64,000 nucleotides of DNA from Halichondria panicea (lineage: Eukaryota; Porifera; Demospongiae; Suberitida; Halichondriidae), in the NCBI RefSeq assembly GCF_963675165.1, contig NC_087390.1:4783301-4847300 (forward strand), read 5' to 3'. Made by a program: the position numbers and the translations under genes. Below the pieces are notes generated by a model. It did not search any database. It saw only the letters and a list, made by a program, of their open reading frames with translations, and was not told where the DNA came from. Positions 10,476 through 20,290 of this stretch are shown piece after piece (position 1 is the stretch's first letter; each line of letters opens with the position of its first letter).

Positions 10476-11460
10476 ATTGTACGGGAGCTCTGTGCTGCAC
10501 TTAGTGACAAACAGATCTCAATCACTATGCAAGACTTTCAGAAGAGAATTGCCAACTTCCCTTTGAACACTGTCAATCCCCAATGGTTCCTAAACAAAAC
10601 AACTGACAGGACTACGATTCCATCTAGCTAGCATCCATGCATGCTAAGCAAAAGAAGTGCTCGCAGATCTACCAGTCCAGCTTTGACGAGTCTTTTCTCA
10701 AAAAGTTGGAAGCTGGTGTACGTAATTATAATAATTATAACATTCATCAATATTCATGCTAAAATTATTCCGAGCATAGATAGTATATGCAGCATGCATA
10801 TAATTATAATCATACAATTTTGTGTCCTTTTATAGCTATACATGGAGAAGAGGTGTGTTCAGCTAGAGGAAGTTGACAAGGACTCCAGTGGCATTTGGGG
10901 CGGGGACAGTCAGACTCCTTCAAAGGAAACCAGTGTGGAAAGAGAGACCCCTCCATCATCAGACACTCCTCATGTGGTAGAGACCCCTCCATCAAACAGC
11001 AGTACAACTCCTCCTTTGGTAGAGACCCCTCCATCATCAGACACTCCTCACGTGGTATAGAGATCCCTCCATCAAACAGCAGTACAACTCCTCCTGTGGT
11101 AGCTGTAGAGACCCCTCCATCAGACAGTGGTACGAACAGAGATTCAGCGAGCAGTGGTAAAGCCGTGACAAAACAACTAAAGCGTGCTCTTACACTTTGC
11201 ACTGAAGACAATACTCCTGTGTTGAAGCGCAGCAAACGGATGAAGGGGAGACACAGTACCACCCCTGTGGTGAAACGCAGACGCATGAACAAAAAGATCA
11301 ACAAAAAAATCGACACAAACATTTGTCAGCAGTGCCAGCAGGCAGGAGACGAGGAGAATTGGGTGGGGTGTGATTACTGTCCACGTTGGTTCCACATTAA
11401 TTGCGTGAGGATTGACCAACATGCATGACATCCGTGAACAGTGGAAATGCTCAATATGTT
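10476..11460 (+). pseudogene. PHD-finger protein gene, 5' end lost and frameshifted
   Basis: Coding-like segments at 10476-10626, 10655-10717 and from 10836 form a chain: an open frame ending TTIPSS, a second ending FLKKLEAG, and an exon of tandem ETPPSS/TTPP-type repeats, then a basic stretch and a PHD finger (CQQCQQAGDEENWVGC, DYC, WFHINC). The last zinc pair, WKCSIC, is present but out of frame (indel near 11427). Another 2-nt insertion lies near 11058, and a stop plus frame change at 10627-10650. PHD fingers read histone tails. The minisatellite abuts the first segment, so the true start is missing. It could belong to the DUF6589/RecQ element or be separate. Confidence 0.55.
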
Positions 11461-12082
11461 AAACAGATCGTTCTAAGTTTCTGAGCTATCACTTACGTTT
11501 TGTGTTCACCTACAGTAGACTCTCGTTAATCAGCTTTGTCCTCTTTTCAGAGGTTATCCTCTTGTGGGAGGTTCATTCAATTTATAGCTCTATCAAAAAA
11601 TTAGTTCACAGTTGGATAGCCACCGTACCTACTTGTACGTGTTTTAGTTAAATATGCATTTCGCATTACATCATAATATTGAACAGGAAGAAATTTGTTA
11701 GAAAGTTCTAGTTTCTTTAGCTCACTTTTTTTGGGAGCGGTGCGATCATTTCAAAGAGAAAGAGAGGTAGTAAAAACATCTAACTCTTCATGATTGTAAT
11801 GGTACAACTCCTAGCTCTTGAAGGTAAGTAGGGGAAAAGATATTCTTTCTTGAGTATTGTATACTGTACTTTGTGGTTTTGTACTAGTGTTTTTGTAGCT
11901 GTGCAAAAACCCAGTTCCCAGTAATTTTAGCAGGTCATGTTTGTCAGGCTTAGACAGCATAGGTTGAGTATTACATTAATACATTTTATAATTTGTGATC
12001 TAATACGCATAAAAAGTTATACCTTCATAAAAAGTAGGTGTGTAATTGCTCATTTTGTATGTACAGAGTTCCACGATTCGTA
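11461..12082. other. Intergenic, with one pogo/Tigger-like terminal motif
   Basis: ACAGTAGACTCTCGTTAATC near 11512 matches the same motif at 17824 in the same orientation, on the other side of the giant ORF. Such CAGTAGA...CTCGTTAATC motifs resemble pogo/Tigger-type element ends. Otherwise AT-rich with no gene seen. Confidence 0.45.
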
Positions 12083-15000
12083 TTAGTCTAAGTCCATATC
12101 CTCTGTCTCTTCTGCAGATTCGTTATCGGTGTCTCTGTTGTCTCCAAAAACATCTCGCATTATATCGTCTACCTCAGAATCGCCAAATTCATCTTCAGAT
12201 TCTGAAGAGCTCTCTTGGTCGAGGTTAAGTTCGTGACTGGTCTGAGAAGTTTGAGGTACATTTGTGCACCCTTGACATTTGCATCCAGGACCACAATCAT
12301 GCTTGTCTCTTCTGCACTTGCAACGATTTGTTTGGCAGCCTGTTTTGCAACCACATCCCTTTTGAAGCAAGGTGACTCTGTCTCTGATCACCGAAACATT
12401 GCTCTCACTGTCCCAGTCGATGGCCAATGTACTTGTGTCAACCTGTTTCCATCCGTTTCCGTCTAGTACTGGGTAAGTGATATTGTTGGAAGTTGCTTGA
12501 CTCCACACACATTGTACCCAACAGGACCGTTTCCAATGTCTGTCAAGTGCGTCATAGGAGGGGATCATTTCTTCTTCATACTTTATACGGAGCCAGATTT
12601 TCTCCCTCATCAGAGAAAGCCATGCACTGTGGTGTACTTGGGCATGCTGTTTGCTATCAAGAAGTGAGTTAAATAGTGACATTGGTGTTGGGAATGAAGG
12701 TAGAAATACTGATTTGTGCTTTCTGAAGTAAGCACATCCAACCAGCCTAATGAAGGAGAGGAATCCATCAGCGTCTGGTTGAGATAGCATTCCTGGAGTT
12801 TGAGCAGTACTATCGCAGATAAATTGTGAATATTCAAACAGTGTAGCCATAAATGTTGCCTTTCCTATTCCGTTAAAAAATGAAACGAAATCACATCCTG
12901 TACTTATGTATAGCATCTGCATAACTGCTGGTAGTTGTTCAATTGCAGCGAGACTAGGATCATTCTCGAACGCTGTGAGGAGTGCCTGTATGTCTAGGAA
13001 TCGATGCTCTGTTGAGTTGAACAGGCTCAGTCGAACATTACATTCAAGCTGTGTTCCAGCAACCAGTGGTAAGCCTACGTGATACACATCTGTATCAGGA
13101 CTGAGTACAAGCTTCCTAGTGCCTACAGAATTGATTACATGTAACCAAATTCTCGTGTCTGACTCTTCTGCATTACAATATAGAGAATCGTCAACTTGTG
13201 GTTGTGGTGTGGATCCAGTTACAAACAGGCATTTGTTTTGCAGATTACTGCTGAACCCTCCAGCTGTAACAAATTTTTGTTGTAGAGCTAGCTTGCGCTG
13301 CACTTTCTTCAAGAAGTAAGTTGAGAGAAAAGTAACAAGGTTTCTCTTGCATAATCTACAACTCAAAATATTTTTTCTCCACATAGGAGGGATCACCATG
13401 TCTGCTGCAAAAGTTGTGCACTGGTGATCGTCATTCAAGTGTGCTGTCTTGTCGCGATGCAGTCGTTCAAAATATTTGGGACTTAGCTGGACACACTCAG
13501 GATCGTCGAAAAGTAAGTGTACTTCCTGTGATCTACTTCTAAAGTATGGATAGATATGCTGTCGGATTAAAAAGTCGGCATAATCACCTATGTTTTTATG
13601 TGCACTCCATGGTGTAATATTTATCAAAAACATTCCCTCGATTATGACAGCATCTGGTATCCATCCAGGTTTTAATGACGATGCAATAATAGCAGCATTT
13701 GCCTTCTCATACCGTTTTTGTAGCACATTGGTAGTGTTTGACTTGGCTCCTTTAGTTGGTGTGCCATCAATGTTTGCAATCGCTCTGGGTAGTTCCAAGC
13801 ACTGCTCATAACTTTTGCTTAGGTTTGTTCCTGTGATTGTAGCATGTGCAACTCTCCTTTTCCATAATTCTATCTGAATCTTTCTCTCTCTTTCGATTTC
13901 TGAGCCCTTTTTTCGTCGTCCGAGTTTTTCTGTAAATGTTAAAAGTCTCTTTCGGTGTTTTGGTGGTTTGACACTAGGAGTTTTCAAGATGTAGTACTGC
14001 ACACGGTTCCTATACTCTGTTTCCCCTATGGATCTAAAATTGATGAGGTCATGTTCTTGTTGGGGAGTTAGTTGTTTTTTATTGAAAAGGTGACATAGAG
14101 CATCGTTACAGGTGCTTGTGACAAGGCTACATGACTCTAACTTGTTCACTTGTTTCTTAATGTTTCCTTCCAACTTTCTGCTCTCGTTGTCATTGCTAGT
14201 AGCATACAGTGATTTGATTGGTGTTATATCAATCTTTTGCTTCTTAAAAAGCTGTTGCTCAATGTTTTTCATTGCTTCTGCTCTGATAGGTAAGAAGAGT
14301 GAGATTCTGGTGATAGTTTCAGCAGACGGTCTGCTAACGAACTCCTTGCATTCACGATTAATGCACATCTCATGTGCCTCATCGATTCCTATTGAGTGGC
14401 CTGGCCTACCAAGAAGACTCACAGTGAAACCACCTTTTTCGAGATTTGCACGAACATCACCTGGTAAGTTATACATATCTCTTATGTGTTGAGGAATCAA
14501 TTGCTGGTACCTGGGTCGATCAAATGCAGTGAAAATTGGCACCATTAATTTAATAGCAGCCATTCTTAAGTCCCATTGACCAGTTCTCACAGCACAGTAG
14601 AGTGCTATGTATCCCACACAGGTTCTGAATATGAATTCAATCCAAAACTTCACTGTTTTGTTTTCCGACTCTCTCTTCTGGATGTACTCGTCAAATAGTT
14701 GAAGTACATTGCATTTCTCTTGCAGGTCTTCCAGCAACTGGTTGATGTTCCTCAGGGCACTTTCTTGGGTTTCAGAAGGAGGAAGATTTTGGACCATTTC
14801 TGATGCGGTGTGAAGAAAATCTGTTGGGACATTCCCCTTCTCCAAGAAAATGGAGAACAGGAGCCGATACATGGATTCCCACGCTTCCATTAGAAAATGG
14901 TGAGTCCTCTTAAAGTTAGAGGTGATGGAATTGGGGGTGTTGTACCCACTACACTTCCCAATATCCACTAGGCCTGCATCAAAGTAGATTTTGACCAGTA

Positions 15001-17269
15001 CCTCTTGGTAATTCTTGAGAATATGCCAATCTCCTGGGAATGGAATGAGCCATGCTAAATCACTCCCATACTCTGCCTTAAGAGATTGTATGCGGGCATA
15101 TGTTACTTGATCCCCTTCTAGGAAAATTAGTGCTTGTTTCTTTGTAGCAATGAATTTGTTGTACAGGTCGTTTATAATACTAAGCACAGTCTCGTTATCG
15201 TCACATTTTTGATCTAGAACGTTGTAATAGATTATGTTGGACCTTTCTACACTGCATATATTGCTAGATAGACTGAAATAGGCCTGGAAGTCGATCAATG
15301 GTGTGGCATGTGCTGTACAAGCAACTTTCAGCAGAATATAGTTACCAGCAATATTTTGAAATTTTTTTAGGGCACTCTCTTCGTTAAGTTTCAGCCCAAA
15401 GTCATTCATGCTTAGCGGTGTTGTTTCAGTACTCTGTACATGGGTGTAGATTGTATTGGAACTTTCCTCGCTTGCCGATAGGGCTCTGATCGCTCCTGTT
15501 CTGCTCCTTCTAAGTTTTTTCGGTTGAGGGGACTTAATTGGTGATCTTGTTGAATATACTCTCTTTGTGAGCATGCGGTTCCCAATTAAGTCTGTATTGG
15601 TAGTTAGTGTTAGTGGCTTGGGTTGGGCGATTTGTACTGTTGTGCCATGCCAACTTAACTGCTGTTTTCCACAATATACTCTGGCATAATGGTGTATATA
15701 GTCAATATTATCGGCTGATGCGATCATAAAACAGTTACTTGGGTAGCTTTTCATTATTCCCTCACTCGCTCGTTTCTCAATACGGTATTGAACATACCTC
15801 AAAGCAGTTTCAGAGCTTGCACAAATGCCTAAGCGATTGAACATCCTAACCAAGCGTATAGAGCCTCCACATGTTTCAATTGCTTCTGTCAATAGGGTAT
15901 GTATTGGGAAGGAACACTGGTTGTTGATAGTGAAAAACAGTACACACACACAAAAGAACCTCCGAATAGTTCGTACTTGTGACGTGTTCTTTATGGCTTT
16001 CTTTGAGAGAGGTTTGGTTAGCAATGAAATAGCTCTCCAAATGTCTGGATCAAGTTTATTAATGAACTTGTTAATGTCAATGCTCTCTATATTATGTGGC
16101 TGTCCAGAATCTTGTTCAATCAATTCATTAATTGACTTGTGACATTTTTCATTTAGAGTGAGGCATACCTCAGACAATTTGTCTTTTGTTTCGTGACGTC
16201 TGCAGTGACCTAGAGCAACACTGAGGGCATAGAAAATGTCTCCTCCATGGCGGTACAGAATCGTACCTATCCTCATCACTGAGCATTTGTAAGCCATATG
16301 ATGTTCTAGCATATTTGAGAGCTCACTTCTTAGCCAAATTGAGTTTGGAAAGTCAACAGTGATGTTCATCTCTGAAGCCATTTTTGATAGTTTAATCTTA
16401 AATGTCTCATACACTTCAGGCAATAACAGAGCTGTTTGTTTCAAAATCGCTTTGCCAACATGTATGGCTGACAGACTAGATACGTATGATAGGACCTCAT
16501 CCGATGTTCTGACATTAGATAATATGGGTATATCGGATTCAATCTTATCAAGTAGCAATTGAAGGTCAGAGTCTGTGCTTTTGACTGACCCCTTTAGTCG
16601 CTTCAGTAAATAGAGATGGGATTTGTAGCACGTAAAACACACTCGGTCACTAGATGATATGCTCTCATTACTACTAGTGACAGTGTTCTCTGAGAGGAAC
16701 GCCTCTATTATGTCAGGCTCTGAGACAACTCGGCTTTTTGTAAAGTCTGATATGTGTTTACTACACGTTTTGCATTTGAGGTGGGACGGGTTCAATTTTC
16801 GATATAGGACGCCGTAGTGGTATGTACAAAGAGGTATGCCATCAGTACCTCTTGGTGTTTCAATGCGTTCTATATTCATATCAAACAATGAGCATAGTGT
16901 TGCTCTATCAGCTAATGTGGTACTTTTGCATTCACATTCATTGCATTCTGAAACATAACACTGTTGCTCTTTTTCATTCTCATCATTTATTTTTCTCCAT
17001 CTAGGTACAAAACTACTCTCGCCAATGGAACTCACATCTTGCCGGCAATTTCTGCAAATGCAGCTATCTGGATTGATGCCAAGAGCTGGTTCAAATTCTT
17101 GAAGCTTCTTGAGAAGTGAGCCATCCTTCCATGACTTTGGATGGAAATACTTCGACATATTACCTCGTTTGCAGAGGATGCATGGTTGACAAGGCTGCCC
17201 TTGGTGAACACTTGAAATAGCGGGTCGCACATCAGCTCCGCTCCCTCTTGTGGCTCTATGCTGACTCAT
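12083..17269 (-). CDS. Giant intronless protein (1728 aa) with PIN/FEN-like nuclease signature and CXC domain
   Basis: One uninterrupted frame from ATG 17269 to the stop at 12083. Residues 27-75 form a first Cys cluster (CQPCILC ... CICRNC) and more Cys pairs follow to about 230 (CNECEC, CKTC, CFTC). A long helical middle is unassigned. Around residues 1365-1460 come EESDTRIW, SPDTDVYHVGL and TGCDFVSFFNGIGK, an order like the C-terminal half of PIN/FEN nucleases, with metal-binding acidic residues and then a helix-hairpin-helix. A CXC/tesmin-like domain (CGCKTGC, RCKCRR, CGPGCKCQGC) lies near 1637-1672, then an acidic tail. Animal repeat families with EADTRI, SPDTDV and TGCD motifs are, to my memory, transposon-like. 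Lack of introns and an intact frame suggest a young or domesticated element. Nuclease activity is inferred. Confidence 0.7.
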   Translation of the reverse strand: MSQHRATRGSGADVRPAISSVHQGQPCQPCILCKRGNMSKYFHPKSWKDGSLLKKLQEFEPALGINPDSCICRNCRQDVSSIGESSFVPRWRKINDENEKEQQCYVSECNECECKSTTLADRATLCSLFDMNIERIETPRGTDGIPLCTYHYGVLYRKLNPSHLKCKTCSKHISDFTKSRVVSEPDIIEAFLSENTVTSSNESISSSDRVCFTCYKSHLYLLKRLKGSVKSTDSDLQLLLDKIESDIPILSNVRTSDEVLSYVSSLSAIHVGKAILKQTALLLPEVYETFKIKLSKMASEMNITVDFPNSIWLRSELSNMLEHHMAYKCSVMRIGTILYRHGGDIFYALSVALGHCRRHETKDKLSEVCLTLNEKCHKSINELIEQDSGQPHNIESIDINKFINKLDPDIWRAISLLTKPLSKKAIKNTSQVRTIRRFFCVCVLFFTINNQCSFPIHTLLTEAIETCGGSIRLVRMFNRLGICASSETALRYVQYRIEKRASEGIMKSYPSNCFMIASADNIDYIHHYARVYCGKQQLSWHGTTVQIAQPKPLTLTTNTDLIGNRMLTKRVYSTRSPIKSPQPKKLRRSRTGAIRALSASEESSNTIYTHVQSTETTPLSMNDFGLKLNEESALKKFQNIAGNYILLKVACTAHATPLIDFQAYFSLSSNICSVERSNIIYYNVLDQKCDDNETVLSIINDLYNKFIATKKQALIFLEGDQVTYARIQSLKAEYGSDLAWLIPFPGDWHILKNYQEVLVKIYFDAGLVDIGKCSGYNTPNSITSNFKRTHHFLMEAWESMYRLLFSIFLEKGNVPTDFLHTASEMVQNLPPSETQESALRNINQLLEDLQEKCNVLQLFDEYIQKRESENKTVKFWIEFIFRTCVGYIALYCAVRTGQWDLRMAAIKLMVPIFTAFDRPRYQQLIPQHIRDMYNLPGDVRANLEKGGFTVSLLGRPGHSIGIDEAHEMCINRECKEFVSRPSAETITRISLFLPIRAEAMKNIEQQLFKKQKIDITPIKSLYATSNDNESRKLEGNIKKQVNKLESCSLVTSTCNDALCHLFNKKQLTPQQEHDLINFRSIGETEYRNRVQYYILKTPSVKPPKHRKRLLTFTEKLGRRKKGSEIERERKIQIELWKRRVAHATITGTNLSKSYEQCLELPRAIANIDGTPTKGAKSNTTNVLQKRYEKANAAIIASSLKPGWIPDAVIIEGMFLINITPWSAHKNIGDYADFLIRQHIYPYFRSRSQEVHLLFDDPECVQLSPKYFERLHRDKTAHLNDDHQCTTFAADMVIPPMWRKNILSCRLCKRNLVTFLSTYFLKKVQRKLALQQKFVTAGGFSSNLQNKCLFVTGSTPQPQVDDSLYCNAEESDTRIWLHVINSVGTRKLVLSPDTDVYHVGLPLVAGTQLECNVRLSLFNSTEHRFLDIQALLTAFENDPSLAAIEQLPAVMQMLYISTGCDFVSFFNGIGKATFMATLFEYSQFICDSTAQTPGMLSQPDADGFLSFIRLVGCAYFRKHKSVFLPSFPTPMSLFNSLLDSKQHAQVHHSAWLSLMREKIWLRIKYEEEMIPSYDALDRHWKRSCWVQCVWSQATSNNITYPVLDGNGWKQVDTSTLAIDWDSESNVSVIRDRVTLLQKGCGCKTGCQTNRCKCRRDKHDCGPGCKCQGCTNVPQTSQTSHELNLDQESSSESEDEFGDSEVDDIMRDVFGDNRDTDNESAEETEDMDLD

Positions 17270-18630
17270 TAATGACCTATTTTAATGCATTTGACATGCC
17301 ATAATTTGCATAATTTGTTTCAATTCACCTTGTAAATAATAATAATTATTCGCAGCAAAGTTGATTCAGTGGACCTCAGGATGACCACATGGCCTTGTAA
17401 AAATCAGCTGTAAATTTATGAATATATGTGGGAACAGCCAGATTTTTTTTGTTAAATAAATGATGGGCATTGGTCCACAGATCTTCAAAAAATTTAAGCA
17501 AAATAATGCTGGGAACTGGATTTTTGCACAGCATGAACACGTGCACTAATTTTGTGTCTGAAAATGTATGCTGTGGAAGAATCAGGACACACACAAGAAA
17601 CAGGCTTAAGCTGTTAATTGGTGGGTATCATTAGAATGTAGAAAGGCTACTAAAGAGCTCTGTGCTTGTTAGAAATTGTTAGCATAGCTGTAGAGGACGT
17701 CAGGACCACTCAAAGTTGAAGTAGAAACTGGAAGTCAAAAACCGCAGAGCTCAGGAAGACCGGAAGTTCAACCATGATTTTAATTAAAAAGGCACCTTGG
17801 CCATTAGACTGTTCATACCGGTGTACAGTAGACTCTCGTTAATCCGGTCAGGCCTTGGGACCATGCAGCTTGGCCGGAATAGCGAGGTGGCTGCAGCTCA
17901 GGAAATAGCCGCGGCTTAAAAATGACCTTACCTCGAATCTAATGACTACTTTTGCGGTTTTTGTCTCAAGGATAATGTAGGATAATGATGATTTTATTTG
18001 CTAAACCACACCCAAAACGTCATATCCGGCCGTAATACACGTATAATGAAAACCTTGTTAATATGTTTGGCTCAGCCGCTGGATCCAAAAGAACGGCGGC
18101 TGATTCATGAGACTAGTTTGGGACAGCCAGCACTGGCCGGTAACCGGAATAGCGAGTGGCCGTACTTCAGGGTGAGTTTTGTGCAGTAAACATATACCAT
18201 ATATGTATATGCTTGATCAGGAGCCGCGGCTACTAAATGTTTCATTTTGCTGCTACAATTCAAGAGAGGCTTACTGTTCTAGAGCGGCGTTTATTAGCTC
18301 CAGATAATTTATCAAAAGTTGCTTTCACCTGCATAAAACTTGAACTCTGCCATGAGAAAGTCTTTGTGAAGCACTAACAAGCTGCTACTTGTAGCTACTA
18401 CATGCTAGTAATAATTTTTTTGGCTGCCACGTGCAGAAATGCTAGAGTCAAGTTTACTGAGGCTACTATTAAATTTTGAGAGCGGCTACTAAATGTTTCA
18501 TTTTGCTAGCAAGGGAGGCTACTATTTGAGTGCGGCTTTTATACAAGAGCGGCCTCTGATCGAGCATAATACCTATCCCAATATGAATTGAATTATGCAC
18601 CACGGGTGCTGACATGATGCCTCGGTGGGG
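17270..18630. other. Intergenic repeats, no gene seen
   Basis: A CAGTAGACTCTCGTTAATCC terminus starts at 17826 (preceded by TA), with GGCCGGAATAGCGAG variants at 17870 and 18137. From 18210 to 18560 a motif like GGCTACTAAATGTTTCATTT recurs at 18227 and 18484. No convincing open frame; probably stacked MITE fragments. Confidence 0.5.
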
Positions 18631-19564
18631 TATGGGAGGTGATCACCGCCAAAATTAGCAGTAAAAAAATGATGCTGTTTAAAATGATGCTCTTTTTTTA
18701 CAGAAGGTTTTAAAAAAATGGTGCTGTTTTAAAATGATGCTGTTTTTTTACAGAGGATTTTAAAAAAATGGTGCTGTTTTTTTTTTTTACAGGGGTGTGT
18801 TTTAAAAAATGGTGCTGTTTAGGTGGATTTTTTCAGAGAAGTGCAATTTTTGGAGAGGTGCGTTTTTATGAGGTGCCATTTTGTCCAACTCCTCTTTTCA
18901 TCTAGATGGTCACATGACACATGATTTTGCTCTCTCTTTCGACAAAGTTGAGTATGAGTTCATGGTCAAGACAAGCACTGAACAGAGTGATTTCTGAAAT
19001 GCAAGTTCTGCAAGATGGCAGGTTGTTATCTAGGGATGTGCTAGAGTCATGCCTTCTGACTTTAGAGTTGGTGTGTAGGGAATTTGTCACACAGAGCAGT
19101 ATAGGTAAACACATTGATGGAAACCACAAGCAGAACTTGCATTTCAGAAATCACTCTGTTCAGTGCTTGTCTTGACCATGAACTCATTACTCAACTTTGT
19201 CGAAAGAGAGAGCAAAATCATGTGTCATGTGACCAAATCATGTGACCATCTAGATGAAAATGATTGGGAGGAGTTGGACAAAATGGCACCTCATAAAAAC
19301 GCACCTCTCCAAAAATTGCACCTCTGAAAAAATCCACCTAAACAGCACAATTTTTTAAAACACACCTCGTAAAAAAAAAACAGCACCATTTTTTTAAAAC
19401 CCTCTGTAAAAAAAAACAGCATCATTTTAAAACAGCACCATTTTTTTTAAACCCTCTGTAAAAAAAACGGCATCATTTTAAAACAGCATCATTTTTTTAA
19501 AACCCTCTGTAAAAAAACAGCATCATTTTTTTACTGCTAATTTTGGCGGTGATCACCTCCCATA
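18631..19564. mobile_element. Foldback element (934 bp) with TATGGGAGG ends and 6-bp target duplication
   Basis: The two halves are long inverted repeats: TATGGGAGGTGATCACCGCC at the left and its complement at the right, with T-rich ATGATGCTGTTT arrays facing A-rich AAACAGCATCAT arrays. Farther in, a copied single-copy-like stretch (about 18905-19010 versus 19135-19250) is also inverted. The flanks are GTGGGG at 18625-18630 and 19565-19570, a likely target-site duplication. The loop, about 19012-19134, carries a coding-like frame (see findings). No transposase: non-autonomous. Confidence 0.8.
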
Positions 19565-20290
19565 GTGGGGATGTGTCAAAGCTACGCCAGGGAAACTTAA
19601 AGAGTGGGAAATGATCGAGATTGTTGCTAAAAACGACGAAAGTACAAAGTCTATGGCTACTGCATCTGTAGAGCCTTGCAGCTCAGCGCAGCCTCTATTC
19701 TCACTCTTGCAGCTACCAATAGCTAGCGTTCTAGTGCAGAGCTAACTACTAAGTAGAGTAGCAACACTCTGTGGAGAAGTTTTGCTACACTCTTCTGAAA
19801 GGCATTCCAAGTAAGCAATATACTACAGTGGAACCTCCATTAACGACCACCTCCAAAGAACCACACACTATATAACGGCCAAGAGCTCAGGTCCGGATTG
19901 AAACTACAATGACTTCAATGTAAATGAAAGCACCGCAGGTGCTGATGCCTCGGTGGAGATGCCAAGCTATATAACATGAAGCTACTAATAGCTTTTGTAC
20001 TGATGAACATTTTTGCTTTTGCTGCTGCAAACTCAAAGAGTGGGTAATGATCGACCATGATTGTTGTTAAAAACGATCAATGCCAAAAGTTCAAGTCTAA
20101 AATTAATGGATGCCATCAACAGAGCCTTGCAGCTCTCTTCCTCACTCTTGCAGCTACCAATAGCTAGCGTTCTAGTGCAGAGCTAACTACTAAGTAGAGT
20201 AGTAACACTCGGTAAACAAGTTTGGCTACGTGCTCTTCTGAAAAGGCTGCAATGGCATTCCAAGTAAGCAAAACTAGGCATAACTCGAGA
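19565..20290. repeat. Duplicated about 250-bp segment
   Basis: 19600-19820 and 20035-20275 share long stretches, including GCTACCAATAGCTAGCGTTC and the following CTAGTGCAGAGCTAACTACT. The second copy lies inside the pogo-like element, the first just outside it, indicating related elements inserted side by side. TGCCTCGGTGG motifs near 18618 and 19942 support this. Confidence 0.55.

Noticed and set aside
9883-10525. Long minus-strand open frames rich in Tyr/Thr/Leu/His
   Set aside because: They are translations of the minisatellite, with no splice or start context and no protein-like composition.
12083-17269. Several 60-126 aa plus-strand frames opposite the giant ORF
   Set aside because: Antisense shadows of a single long coding frame.
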